A stretch of 32,866 bases of DNA, from the NCBI GenBank assembly GCA_021647585.1, contig JAKIUK010000048.1:1-32866 (forward strand), in the 5' to 3' direction. Positions 1 through 7,756 of this stretch are shown here, one piece after another. Below the pieces are notes generated by a model. It was not told where the DNA came from, did not search any database, and saw only the letters and a program-made list of their open reading frames with translations. The translations under genes and the position numbers were made by a program. Every line of letters starts with the position of its first letter. The first letter of the stretch is position 1. The stretch comes from Methylococcaceae bacterium (GTDB lineage Bacteria; Pseudomonadota; Gammaproteobacteria; Methylococcales; Methylomonadaceae).

Positions 1-79
1 TATCAGCTCATATACCATTCGAGCCGTTCAAAGCGCATTAATCACAGGAAAGTCCCTGGGCGAACTTATGTGCGACTTG

Positions 80-686
80 ATGGCTCGATTAGTTCCTGTG
101 TAGAACTAATATGGAAACACTCATGGTTTTAATGACGAATCATGTCCATCTGTTAATAACGCCCCATTTAAAAAATGGGATCGGTAAAGTAATGCAATAT
201 ATTGGCCGATATTATGTGCAATATTTTAATCATCAATATCAACGAACGGGTACCTTATGGGAAGGGCGATATAAAGCCACTTTACTTGATAGTGAGCGTT
301 ATTTATTAACGTGCAGTCGGTATATAGAGTTAAACCCGGTCAGGGCAGGAATGGTTGACAATCCAGCTGACTATCCCTGGTCGAGTTATCATTACAATGC
401 ATTAGGAAAGGAAAATAGCTTAATAAGTGCTCATGTTGTCTATAAGTCATTAGGGAGAGACGATGCCAGCCGTCAATCCCGTTATCGTGGGCTATTTGAT
501 CATCCTGTTTCTAAAACAGATATGGATGATATTCGTGACGCGACTAATAAAGCCTGGGTACTTGGTAATGATCGGTTTAAGGCTAAAGTTGAAAAATTAA
601 TGGATAGACAAGTTCAGGCGAAGCCGAGGGGTGGTGATAGGAAATCTGAGTTATTTAAGAAAAAAGGTAATATCGATCGAGTCTGA
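80..686 (+). pseudogene. RAYT (REP-associated Y1 transposase), internally deleted
   Basis: This is a single-strand HUH transposase of the IS200-like Y1/RAYT class. The frame open from 111 keeps the HUH pair in TNHVHLLITP, the catalytic-tyrosine helix (GRYYVQYFN) and the family signatures GTLWEGRYKATLLD and YIELNPVRAGMV. The N-terminus is missing. At 80-103 there is MARLVPV followed by a stop, which matches the usual start of such proteins (MARL...). The 40-50 residues that normally separate this from the HUH motif are absent. The simplest reading is an internal deletion that separated the start from the catalytic part, so the gene is probably inactive. The stop codon lies inside the direct repeat that follows. 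It appears to have inserted into, or recombined with, an AraC-type gene whose remnant follows directly. Certain as to family, fairly sure as to decay. Confidence 0.8.
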
Positions 687-778
687 CCCCTTGATTTGAC
701 CCCTTGATTTCGTGGATCGAGTCTGACCCCTTGATTCCCTTTGATTCTCCTTTGATTCCTTTGATTGCCTTTGATTGT
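675..778 (+). repeat. RAYT-associated direct repeats and CCTTTGATT array
   Basis: A 22-bp sequence starting GATCGAGTCTGACCCC occurs at 675-696 and again at 715-736, with a partial copy (GACCCCTTGATTT) between them. It then degrades into four short CCTTTGATT-like units up to about 778. The first copy contains the transposase stop codon. GAGTCTGACCCCTTGATT-type sequences are, as I recall, typical companions of RAYT genes in gammaproteobacteria. A shorter match (AAATCAAGGGGT) occurs at about 4650 inside another gene fragment. Confidence 0.75.
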
Positions 779-1116
779 TTGACTCCAACTTAAACCCTAC
801 TAAAATTTCCAATGCTATTGGTTTATCCAGTCGATATATTAATATACTATTAAACCAAGAAGACACATCCTTAATGCGTTATATCTGGCAGCACAGACTT
901 GAAAAATGTCGAAATGACTTGCTAGACCGAATTCGTTGTGGAGACAGAATTTCTGACATCGCTTTTCGATGGGGATTTAATGATTTATCTCATTTTAGCC
1001 GAGTTTTCAAACAAAAATACGGTCATTCACCAAAAGACTATCGCCAATTAATGTCTTGTAAAAACAATCATATATACTTTTCTTACGTGGCTTACGTTAA
1101 ACCTAATTGCCAATAG
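775..1116 (+). pseudogene. AraC-family regulator, C-terminal HTH remnant
   Basis: The frame encodes only the AraC/XylS DNA-binding domain: a first helix-turn-helix (KISNAIGLSSRYINILL, about residues 9-27), the linker helix, and the second HTH with the family signature (ISDIAFRWGFNDLSHFSRVFKQKYGHSPKDYR, quoted here across residues 59-90). The usual N-terminal sensor domain of about 170-200 residues is absent. The frame opens straight out of the CCTTTGATT repeat, with only a TTG as possible start. The repeat/RAYT insertion most likely removed the 5' part. It converges on the DUF2380 gene, overlapping its 3' end by 14 bp. A free-standing HTH protein is possible but unlikely, since there is no credible ribosome binding site. 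Confidence 0.72.
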
Positions 1117-1609
1117 TTTTATTTATCCGTTTTGCTAAAGATTTAATACCACGTGCGCTAACTTTTTGATGATTACCTTTTAACTCAATATCATAATGAG
1201 CCTTCAACTTTGATGCTTTTACATTGACCAGATTAACCATTAAGTATGAATACAAAAAGCTGGGCTTACTATGTTGACTGACTATTATCCAGTCGGCACC
1301 CGCTCGTTTACCGAGAGCAGCGGCAATATCATGGAATTTATAAAGATAACCCAATCCCGCATTTTCTATAGCCACTTTTTTTGTACTGATTTGAATGATT
1401 TCATATTCACCCACTTTGTTAAGTGCCTTTTCAAGCAAAGGCTTAAATGAGGCAGTGCGTTCAATTTCGGCTGTCGTATTTGGTAAAGACGTTATATCAT
1501 TTAACTCAAAGTCTAAAACTGCAATTCGTGTATCGGCGTTAGCAGATACACACAAGACAAGTCCGACTGATATGATTAGTTCTCTTATACAGTGTTTAAT
1601 TTGATTCAT
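1103..1609 (-). CDS. DUF2380/DUF3280-family periplasmic protein
   Basis: A secreted protein of unknown function. Counting from the ATG at 1609, it has a signal peptide (hydrophobic core IISVGLVLCVSA, cleavage probably after ANA) followed by a DUF2380/DUF3280-type domain with RIAVLDFELND, an RTASFKPLLE block, GYLYKFHDIAAALGKRAGADW and KPSFLYSYLMVNLV. I know this family mainly from neighbourhoods of PQQ-dependent alcohol/methanol dehydrogenases. The frame extends upstream to 1651, but that would overlap the cupin gene and place 14 residues before the signal peptide. The ATG at 1609 follows the cupin stop by one base (TAAAATG), so translation is probably coupled. No enzymatic motif is visible. 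Confidence 0.82.
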   Translation of the reverse strand: MNQIKHCIRELIISVGLVLCVSANADTRIAVLDFELNDITSLPNTTAEIERTASFKPLLEKALNKVGEYEIIQISTKKVAIENAGLGYLYKFHDIAAALGKRAGADWIIVSQHSKPSFLYSYLMVNLVNVKASKLKAHYDIELKGNHQKVSARGIKSLAKRINKTIGN

Positions 1610-1610
1610 T

Positions 1611-2057
1611 TTAATTTTTCCCAAAACTTTCCTGTTGCTGGTACATATCAATAAAATCCTGAAATGTTAGCGTGGCAATATTATTAAAATCTTCATCAAG
1701 AATTTCATATAAAACACCCTCACATCCGCGAATACTGAATAAAACCACTGCCCCTTCATCTCCGCCACATTCAGTGTGAGGCTCATCACTTGCAGGACTA
1801 ATTGTAAAACTACCTACAGAGCGAATTTCTTTTAATTCTCCATCTGACTGATATAAGTAATGTTCGCCTTGAATTACAAAGCTGGTATTGAGCGCTTTAT
1901 GTCGATGCAGAACAATTGGCTTTTGTGCTTCCAATTTAAACATTACGTCAATGATCGTATTTACTTCATCAATATTGAGCACAGAATAAAGAATATGTTC
2001 AAAATCACCTAATTTATGCCATTGAATGTTGCTGTCATCAAACTTGAAGTTTTCCAT
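1611..2057 (-). CDS. Cupin-domain protein
   Basis: A small single-domain cupin of 148 residues. Motif 1 is HRHKALNTSFVIQGEHYLY (H51, H53; the glutamate normally found four residues later is not conserved, but E65 follows). Motif 2 is PHTECGGDEGAVVLFSIRG, with H94. These would bind one metal ion. It resembles the small cupins annotated as 2,4'-dihydroxyacetophenone-dioxygenase-like or ChrR-like, but the substrate cannot be read from sequence. It is the first gene of a two-gene minus-strand unit with the DUF2380 gene and is divergent from the histidine kinase. Family call is solid; function is open. Confidence 0.75.
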   Translation of the reverse strand: MENFKFDDSNIQWHKLGDFEHILYSVLNIDEVNTIIDVMFKLEAQKPIVLHRHKALNTSFVIQGEHYLYQSDGELKEIRSVGSFTISPASDEPHTECGGDEGAVVLFSIRGCEGVLYEILDEDFNNIATLTFQDFIDMYQQQESFGKN

Positions 2058-2255
2058 CAGATTTTTCTTATTGAATATATTGTTTGTTTATAGTAAATAT
2101 CACCGTGGAACTAATACTACCCAAACTAAGCCTTTTATTAATCTGATATTTGACCACCAGACACGGGATATTTGCCCGTCATTACTAGCTACTCTTTTAT
2201 AACCCAATTCACTGACTTAGAATAAGCTATAAAGAATGTATTAATAGGATTACAA
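2058..2255. promoter_or_regulatory. Divergent intergenic region, cupin gene / kinase gene
   Basis: This 198-bp region separates two diverging units and should contain both promoters. On the plus side, CTATAAAG about 25 bp before the kinase start could be a -10-like element, and AGGA sits six bases before its ATG. On the minus side, ACTATAAACA lies about 35 bp before the cupin start. No clear -35 or operator palindrome is visible. Confidence 0.35.
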
Positions 2256-3662
2256 ATGCGCAGCATAAGCTCTATAGGATTGCAACAATATTTGCTGGGA
2301 CTTATCTTCATCATTGCCACACTCTGCTTACTTTCAACTGCCGTTTATATTCTTTATCAAGGCCATATAGAGTTTCAACATGAACTCTCAAAAAAAGCTG
2401 ATACTTTGGATAAACATCTACAGCTTCAACTGATTTTGATAAAAGCTGGGTATAAAGCTAATCAACATTTTCCAAATCTAAGCCCCGTTCATAACCAAGA
2501 CTATCAAGGACTTTGTTTGCAATATACGGCCACCGATGACAGTATCGAGCGAAACAGCTGTTATGGTGGACTGGTCGCAGAAAAAAACTGGCCCTTATGG
2601 TTTGAAAAACTTTATAGCTGGTCATTTAATCCTTCAAACAAACTCGTCAGATTAATTACTTATAACCATAACCCTCATGGCAAGCTGACACTGACACCCG
2701 ATCCAGAGATAGAAATAAACCGTGCATGGCATATTTTAAAAAAACTGCTGGGGCTTTATACAGTGACACTCTCTTCACTCTGTGTATCTCTGTATTTTTT
2801 TCTTGGGCGTGCATTAAAACCAGCTGACATGATTATTTCTGATCTGAAAAACATAACTCAGGGCGATCTATCTACCCGACTACCGACATTTAATATCTCT
2901 GAATGGCAACGGATGGCTAAAGCAATAAACCATCTCTCTGCAAGCCTTGAAAAATCAATCAATGATCAGAATCAATTAACCCTGAAACTGATGAGTGTAA
3001 GGGAGGAAGAACGTCGTTTTTTGACCCGAGAACTTCATGACGAGTTTGGTCAATGTCTTGCAGGCATGCAAGCAACTGCTTTTTCCATGTTACAAACCAC
3101 AAAAGAAAAATATCAGGAACTGGTGGGAGACTGTCAAAACATAGCTGATATTAATAGCCTTATGATGGAACACTTACGTCATTTGCTTCAACAATTAAAT
3201 CTTTCAAATATAGATGAACTTGGTCTGACAGCCAGCCTGAAAAGCATGATCTCAAACTGGAATGCTCATAGTGGTAAAAAAACCAAGTATGTGATTAAAC
3301 TCGATGCCGATATTGATCAGATACCTATCATTATTTCTAACCAACTATTCCGCATTATCCAGGAAGCTCTAACCAATGTAGCAAAACATTCTCAGGCCAA
3401 AAACGCGAAAGTAAAACTGGAAATAATTCCAAGCTCTATAAGTAATATTACAAACTCTTCTACTACTGATATGATCAACCTCACTATTTCAGATGATGGA
3501 ATTGCCAACAACATGATGCTTGAATATTCAAAGGGAATAGGATTACTGGGTATACGAGAGCGAGTTATGGCATTGGGTGGAACCATAAGGTTTTCAACAA
3601 ACCAACCCAGTGGGTTAATTATTCAAGTAGGGATTCCCATTCAAATACCGTTTAAATCATAA
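2256..3662 (+). CDS. Membrane sensor histidine kinase (HisKA_3, NarX/DegS-like)
   Basis: Sensor kinase of a two-component system. It has a transmembrane helix at about 12-34, a periplasmic domain of roughly 125 residues containing two cysteines (C87, C102), and a second membrane helix at about 164-184. A HAMP linker follows (ALKPADMIISDL...GDLSTRLP, 186-235), then a HisKA_3 dimerisation domain with the phospho-acceptor H261 in RELHDEFGQCLAG. The ATP-binding domain shows an N-box (RIIQEALTNVAKHSQA, N374), a G1 box (DDG, 413-415) and a G2 box (GIGLLGIRER). The regulator gene begins one base after its stop (TAAAATG), so the two are co-translated partners. Kinases of this type are common beside PQQ-alcohol dehydrogenase genes, which fits the DUF2380 neighbour, but the signal is unknown. 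Confidence 0.92.
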   Translation: MRSISSIGLQQYLLGLIFIIATLCLLSTAVYILYQGHIEFQHELSKKADTLDKHLQLQLILIKAGYKANQHFPNLSPVHNQDYQGLCLQYTATDDSIERNSCYGGLVAEKNWPLWFEKLYSWSFNPSNKLVRLITYNHNPHGKLTLTPDPEIEINRAWHILKKLLGLYTVTLSSLCVSLYFFLGRALKPADMIISDLKNITQGDLSTRLPTFNISEWQRMAKAINHLSASLEKSINDQNQLTLKLMSVREEERRFLTRELHDEFGQCLAGMQATAFSMLQTTKEKYQELVGDCQNIADINSLMMEHLRHLLQQLNLSNIDELGLTASLKSMISNWNAHSGKKTKYVIKLDADIDQIPIIISNQLFRIIQEALTNVAKHSQAKNAKVKLEIIPSSISNITNSSTTDMINLTISDDGIANNMMLEYSKGIGLLGIRERVMALGGTIRFSTNQPSGLIIQVGIPIQIPFKS

Positions 3663-3663
3663 A

Positions 3664-4329
3664 ATGATATCATCTAAAGCTATCACTATTATGCTGGTTG
3701 ATGATCATGCCATTGTTCGTGAAGGCTATCGATCACTCTTGCAGAAACAAAAAAACATGGATGTCATTGCTGAAGCAAGTAATGGTGAAGACGCTTATAT
3801 TCTATTTAAGCAATATCAACCCGATGTCATCATTATGGATCTCTCTTTACCTGGTCGGGGTGGCATTGAAACAATTTCTCGGTTATGTAAACTCCCTTCT
3901 AAACCCAGGATACTGGTCTTTAGTATGCATCAAAATCCAACATTTGCATTACAAGCAAGCAAAGCGGGTGCACTAGGTTATGTTACAAAAAGCAATCAAC
4001 CCGATGTTTTAGTTCGTGCTATTTATGAAGTCCATGAAGGACGTATTTTTATCAGTGCAGATATTGCACAAGCACTTGCACTGGAAAAACTGACTGATAA
4101 TATCCAAGTTTTAAAAGAGTTAACTGTCCGTGAGTTTGAAATTCTACGGATGCTGGTAGAAGGTATCTCAACGGAAAAAATTTCACAATTACTTAATATC
4201 AGCCCAAAAACCGTATCTAACTGTCATTACCTTATCAAACGTAAACTGTCTGTTGCTAGTGATATTGAGCTGATACACTTAGCAATAAAAATGAATATAC
4301 TTAATTTGGATTATGACCTTAAGAAATAA
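3664..4329 (+). CDS. NarL/FixJ-family response regulator
   Basis: Cytoplasmic DNA-binding regulator partnered with the kinase just upstream. The receiver domain (about residues 7-122) has the acidic pocket D13/D14, the phosphorylation site D59 in PDVIIMDLSLPG, and the conserved lysine in GYVTKS. The LuxR-type HTH lies at about 150-212 (LTVREFEILRMLVEGIS...ISQLLNISPKTVSNCHYLIKRKL). The length of 221 residues is normal. The sequence closely follows the regulators found next to PQQ-dependent alcohol dehydrogenases, although no such dehydrogenase is present here. Target genes cannot be identified from the window. Confidence 0.93.
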   Translation: MISSKAITIMLVDDHAIVREGYRSLLQKQKNMDVIAEASNGEDAYILFKQYQPDVIIMDLSLPGRGGIETISRLCKLPSKPRILVFSMHQNPTFALQASKAGALGYVTKSNQPDVLVRAIYEVHEGRIFISADIAQALALEKLTDNIQVLKELTVREFEILRMLVEGISTEKISQLLNISPKTVSNCHYLIKRKLSVASDIELIHLAIKMNILNLDYDLKK

Positions 4330-4408
4330 ACCAACTTCAGGTAAAAAAACCACACTAAATCATTATAACCATCTCTCTAAAATTATTATTTTTTCAGAGT
4401 TTTTATAT

Positions 4409-4606
4409 CTACTCGCTTAACACTGTATATATTACCAAACTAAGATTTAGTAAAAGCATTTTGCCATCGTTTTTTTGGTTATCAAATTTAACTTGCTCCC
4501 TTTTAAACTCTTGAGGCTTATAGTTTTTACCTAGCCATGCGAGCATTTCTTCATATTCTTCATTGCTGGGGGCTGACAAAACATCTAAAAGACTATAATA
4601 CCCAGC
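4409..4606 (-). pseudogene. pRiA4b ORF-3-like protein, C-terminal fragment
   Basis: A fragment encoding AGYYSLLDVLSAPSNEEYEE followed by MLAWLGKNYKPQEF matches the C-terminal end of plasmid pRiA4b ORF-3-like proteins, which normally end with a GGYxxLLEAL...HEEMLEWLG...FDPEAF block. The preceding part of the open frame does not resemble the family. It runs through a short inverted repeat (4610-4634) and a RAYT-like repeat piece (about 4649-4660), so the true 5' portion has been replaced or lost. The trailing residues after KREQVKFDNQ look like read-through. Non-functional remnant. Confidence 0.6.
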
Positions 4607-4609
4607 CCG

Positions 4610-4634
4610 GTTGGGTTGAGGAACGAAACCCAAC
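4610..4634. repeat. GTTGGGTT...AACCCAAC palindromic repeat
   Basis: Eight-base perfect arms, GTTGGGTT and AACCCAAC, enclose a nine-base loop (GAGGAACGA). This type of GTTGGGTT-GAGGAACGA-AACCCAAC unit is, from memory, a widely dispersed intergenic palindrome in proteobacteria and cyanobacteria. Here it forms the breakpoint of the pRiA4b-like gene fragment. Confidence 0.65.
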
Positions 4635-4775
4635 AAATCATTACACAATAAAATCAAGGGGTGTGCGGCCGAGCATAGCAAACCCAGCCCAGCCCATGGC
4701 CGGATATATGGAAGCAATATTTCTTTATGTTTCATGAATATTTTACTTGCAATGCGGGGTGGACTATATAAGACC

Positions 4776-4815
4776 CTTTGCTTTTCTTTGCTTTTCTTTG
4801 CTTTTCTTTGCTTTT
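4776..4815. repeat. Tandem repeat, 4 x CTTTGCTTTT
   Basis: Four perfect copies of the 10-mer CTTTGCTTTT lie head to tail with no interruption. They are in non-coding DNA between the pRiA4b-like fragment and prpD. Perfect identity between copies implies recent slippage or copy-number change. Confidence 0.9.
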
Positions 4816-4939
4816 ATTATATCTCAAACTTGATCAGATATTTTCAATTGTAGTTTTGATTCATGCTGGCAATATGCCAACAATTATCGTGTATTGATCG
4901 AATAAAAATAGCCATGAATAGTTATGCAAACATAACCTT

Positions 4940-5081
4940 TTGACATCTAATTCTAAAAAAATAAATTGAATTTTGACCCATTTGGGTCATGCTTTATTAT
5001 AATAAATAGAGTACGCTAGAATTTATATTGAAAATTTTAGAAAAAAATAGTAGAGATGATTTTTTTGCCTACAGTAGGCAA
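4940..5081 (+). promoter_or_regulatory. Candidate plus-strand promoter with 16-bp operator-like palindrome
   Basis: TGACCCA-TT-TGGGTCA (4974-4989) is a near-perfect dyad. A consensus -10 hexamer TATAAT follows at 4998-5003. A TTGACC (4973-4978, spacing 19) overlaps the left arm of the dyad, and a perfect TTGACA sits further upstream at 4940-4945 with TAAATT 16 bases on. A second perfect hairpin, TTGCCTAC-A-GTAGGCAA, lies at 5065-5081. A transcript from here would run antisense into the 3' end of prpD. No convincing plus-strand gene follows. This may be the orphan promoter of a lost gene or an antisense RNA promoter. Confidence 0.4.
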
Positions 5082-5133
5082 TCAAGTTCTGAATGTTATT
5101 CGTATCCCTTATCTTGCTATTAAATATGTAAGG

Positions 5134-6618
5134 TTAAATCTGAGAGCTGCATTTTATCGACGAAGTACTAACGCTAGAAAGACAGTCCATAAGTTCATTA
5201 ACAGCTGTTGTTTCCAGTGTTTTCTGATGAGCAAAAATATCATGGATTTTAACGCAGTTTTGGCTGGGTATCCTTGATGCTAAATTATCCGCAAACTTTT
5301 TCTTTAGCAAAGGGATACCTTCATTACGTCGCACTTTGTGGCCTAGAGGATATTCTACGGTAATATTTTCCGTATGAGTTCCATCATTAAAAAAAACCTG
5401 CAATGCATTAGCAATTGAACGTTTATTAGGATCTAAATAGTCCAGACTGAACTGCTTATTTTCCTGGACTAGCATTTTGCTTCGCAATGAAGCTATACGT
5501 GGATCGGCTGCAATCGCTTGTTCATAATCATTTGCTGTCAGTCTGCCAAAAAGTAAAGCGATGGCAACCATATATTGCAGACAATGATCTCGGTCGGCTG
5601 GATTGTTCAATTCTCCTGTTTTATCAATGATTCGTATTGCCGATTGTTGGGTTTGAATGACCACTTTGTCGATATCATCAAGGCGGTCTTTGACTTGAGG
5701 GTGAATTTGTATCGCAGCTTCTACCGCTGTTTGAGCATGGAATTCGGCAGGGAAGGCGACCTTGAACAGTATATTTTCCATAACATAGCTGGAAAAATCT
5801 TGCTTTAGTTGAAATGCCTTGCCTTTAAATAACACATCATAAAAGCCCCATGTTTTTGCAGTGAGAGCACTAGCATAGCCCATTTCACCCTGCATGGCGA
5901 GTAAGGCCAAACGTACTCCACGACTGGTCGCATCTCCGGCTGCCCAGCTTTTACGCGAGCCAGTATTAGGTGCATGTCGATATGTTCGTAATGCGCAGCC
6001 ATCGATCCAGGCATTGGCAAGTGCGTTGATAATTTGTTCTCGACTGCCGCCCAATAGAGCTGTAATAACAGCAGTACTGGCGACCCGTACTAGCAACACA
6101 TGATCTAGTCCAACACTGTTGAAGCTGTTTTCCTGGGCGATGATACCTTGAATTTCATAAGCTTTGATCATTGCGGTAATCACATCGCTAATAACAAGCG
6201 GTTTTTTACCTTCGATAATATTTTTACGGCTTAAATAATCCGCTATTGCCAGAATCCCTCCCAAATTATCCGAAGGGTGTCCCCATTCAGCCGCCAGCCA
6301 GGTATCATTAAAATCCAGCCAGCGTATCATTGTACCTATATTAAAAGCCGCTTGTACAGGATCGAGCTGATAAAGAGTACCTGGAACGCGTACACCATTC
6401 GACAAAGTGGCTCCGGGAACCACCGGGCCTAGTAATTTAGTACAGGCGGGATAGGATAAGGCTAAAACAGCGCAGCCTAATGAATCCATCAGACAAAATC
6501 GGGCAGTTTCCCGCGCTGCTATGCTTTCTGCTTTAAAATTAAGTGTATAGTCAGCGATGGTTGCCAGTATAGCATCGGGATCTGGATGATTATTATCGGT
6601 TAAGCTAGCGTGTGTCAT
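5134..6618 (-). CDS. prpD: 2-methylcitrate dehydratase PrpD
   Basis: MmgE/PrpD-family enzyme that dehydrates 2-methylcitrate to 2-methyl-cis-aconitate in the methylcitrate cycle. Family blocks are clear: ETARFCLMDSLGCAVLALSY, CTKLLGPVVPG, QLDPVQAAFNIGTMIRWLDF, NDTWLAAEWGHPSDNLGGIL, and the C-terminal VEYPLGHKVRRNEGIPLL. Counting from the ATG at 6618 gives 494 residues, close to the usual 480-495. A TTG at 6648 in the same frame would overlap prpC by 17 bp and is less likely. It is the last gene of prpB-prpC-prpD. There is no acnD or prpF here, so the cycle uses PrpD and relies on an aconitase elsewhere for rehydration. Confidence 0.96.
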   Translation of the reverse strand: MTHASLTDNNHPDPDAILATIADYTLNFKAESIAARETARFCLMDSLGCAVLALSYPACTKLLGPVVPGATLSNGVRVPGTLYQLDPVQAAFNIGTMIRWLDFNDTWLAAEWGHPSDNLGGILAIADYLSRKNIIEGKKPLVISDVITAMIKAYEIQGIIAQENSFNSVGLDHVLLVRVASTAVITALLGGSREQIINALANAWIDGCALRTYRHAPNTGSRKSWAAGDATSRGVRLALLAMQGEMGYASALTAKTWGFYDVLFKGKAFQLKQDFSSYVMENILFKVAFPAEFHAQTAVEAAIQIHPQVKDRLDDIDKVVIQTQQSAIRIIDKTGELNNPADRDHCLQYMVAIALLFGRLTANDYEQAIAADPRIASLRSKMLVQENKQFSLDYLDPNKRSIANALQVFFNDGTHTENITVEYPLGHKVRRNEGIPLLKKKFADNLASRIPSQNCVKIHDIFAHQKTLETTAVNELMDCLSSVSTSSIKCSSQI

Positions 6619-6631
6619 AGCATTATTGCTT

Positions 6632-7756
6632 TTAAACGCGCTGATCAACAGGTTTGTATGATCTCAGTGCTGGACCAATATAATCAGCGCGGGGACGGAT
6701 CAGTACGTTATTTTTCCGTTGTTCGAAAATATGTCCTGCCCAACCTGCAATACGTGAGCATACAAAAACCGGAGTAAACAAACACCTTGGAATACCTAAA
6801 AAGTGATAGGTTGAAGCACTGAAAAAATCGAGGTTGGCAAATAACTTTTTTTCTTCCCACATCAGTTTTTCAATGACTTCGGAAATGGTAAAAATTCGTT
6901 GATCATGAGCACGCTCGGAAAGCTTTTTTGACCATTGTTTGATGACTGCATTACGTGGATCTGACACTTTATATACGGCGTGCCCAAATCCCATGATCTT
7001 TTCCTTACCCTGCAGCTTTTTCTTGACTCCTTTAACGGCTTGCTCTGGGTTTTGGAATTGACTGATTAAGGCCATGGCCGCTTCATTAGCTCCGCCATGT
7101 AATGGACCACGCAAGCTGCCAATAGCGCCACACACGGCTGAATAAAAGTCTGACAGGGTTGAAGCACAAACGCGCGCGGTAAAGGTTGATGCATTAAATT
7201 CGTGCTCGGCATAGAGTATCAGAGAAACATCCATTGCTCTTTGTGATAAGGCATCTGCTGGATGATCATAAAGTAGATGTAATAAATGTCCGGCAATGGA
7301 ATTGTCATCGGTTTGCGTTTCAATTCTCACCCTGTCATGACTGTATCGGTACCAATAGCACATCATGGATGGAAATGAGGCTAATAAACGATTGGCAATA
7401 TCAAATTGCTGATCAAAACCTAATTCAGGTTCCAGGGTACCGAGCATTGAACAGCCGGTTCTTAACACGTCCATGGGGTGTGCTGTGGCAGGAATATGCT
7501 CTAGTGTCTGTTTTAGACTCGGAGGGAGTGAGCGTAAGCTTTTTAATTGAGTTGCGTATTGATGCAATTGGGTAGAATCAGGCAATTCGCCATGTGACAA
7601 CAAATAGGTCACCTCTTCAAATGTGGACTGTTCGGCTAATTCGACAATATCGTATCCACAGTAAGATAAACCGGTCTGATCCAGGTCTACAGCACATAAC
7701 GCTGTTTGTCCGGCGGTCTGATCACGTAAACCACTGTTTTTATTGATGGCACTCAT
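6632..7756 (-). CDS. prpC: 2-methylcitrate synthase PrpC
   Basis: Condenses propionyl-CoA with oxaloacetate to 2-methylcitrate. This is a citrate-synthase-fold protein of 374 residues, the short form typical of PrpC. Catalytic residues are in place: H220 in RGPLHGGANEAAM, H259 in MGFGHAVYKVSDPR and D310 in ANLDFFSASTYHFLGIP. The start overlaps the stop of prpB by four bases (ATGA), so the two are translationally coupled. In this context it takes the propionyl-CoA expected from valine and isoleucine breakdown by the dehydrogenase genes at 24-28 kb. Distinguished from citrate synthase by length and by the prp operon. Confidence 0.96.
   Translation of the reverse strand: MSAINKNSGLRDQTAGQTALCAVDLDQTGLSYCGYDIVELAEQSTFEEVTYLLSHGELPDSTQLHQYATQLKSLRSLPPSLKQTLEHIPATAHPMDVLRTGCSMLGTLEPELGFDQQFDIANRLLASFPSMMCYWYRYSHDRVRIETQTDDNSIAGHLLHLLYDHPADALSQRAMDVSLILYAEHEFNASTFTARVCASTLSDFYSAVCGAIGSLRGPLHGGANEAAMALISQFQNPEQAVKGVKKKLQGKEKIMGFGHAVYKVSDPRNAVIKQWSKKLSERAHDQRIFTISEVIEKLMWEEKKLFANLDFFSASTYHFLGIPRCLFTPVFVCSRIAGWAGHIFEQRKNNVLIRPRADYIGPALRSYKPVDQRV

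Noticed and set aside
5065..5081. TTGCCTAC/GTAGGCAA hairpin as prpD terminator
   Set aside because: On the prpD strand the hairpin is followed by an A-run, not a T-run, so it does not fit an intrinsic terminator.
5056..5277. Plus-strand frame of 73 codons overlapping the prpD 3' end
   Set aside because: Two thirds of it is antisense to conserved prpD sequence, and the protein shows no familiar pattern; the promoter-like DNA before it is reported instead.
7234..7575. Plus-strand frame of 113 codons inside prpC
   Set aside because: Shadow of a conserved citrate-synthase-family gene.
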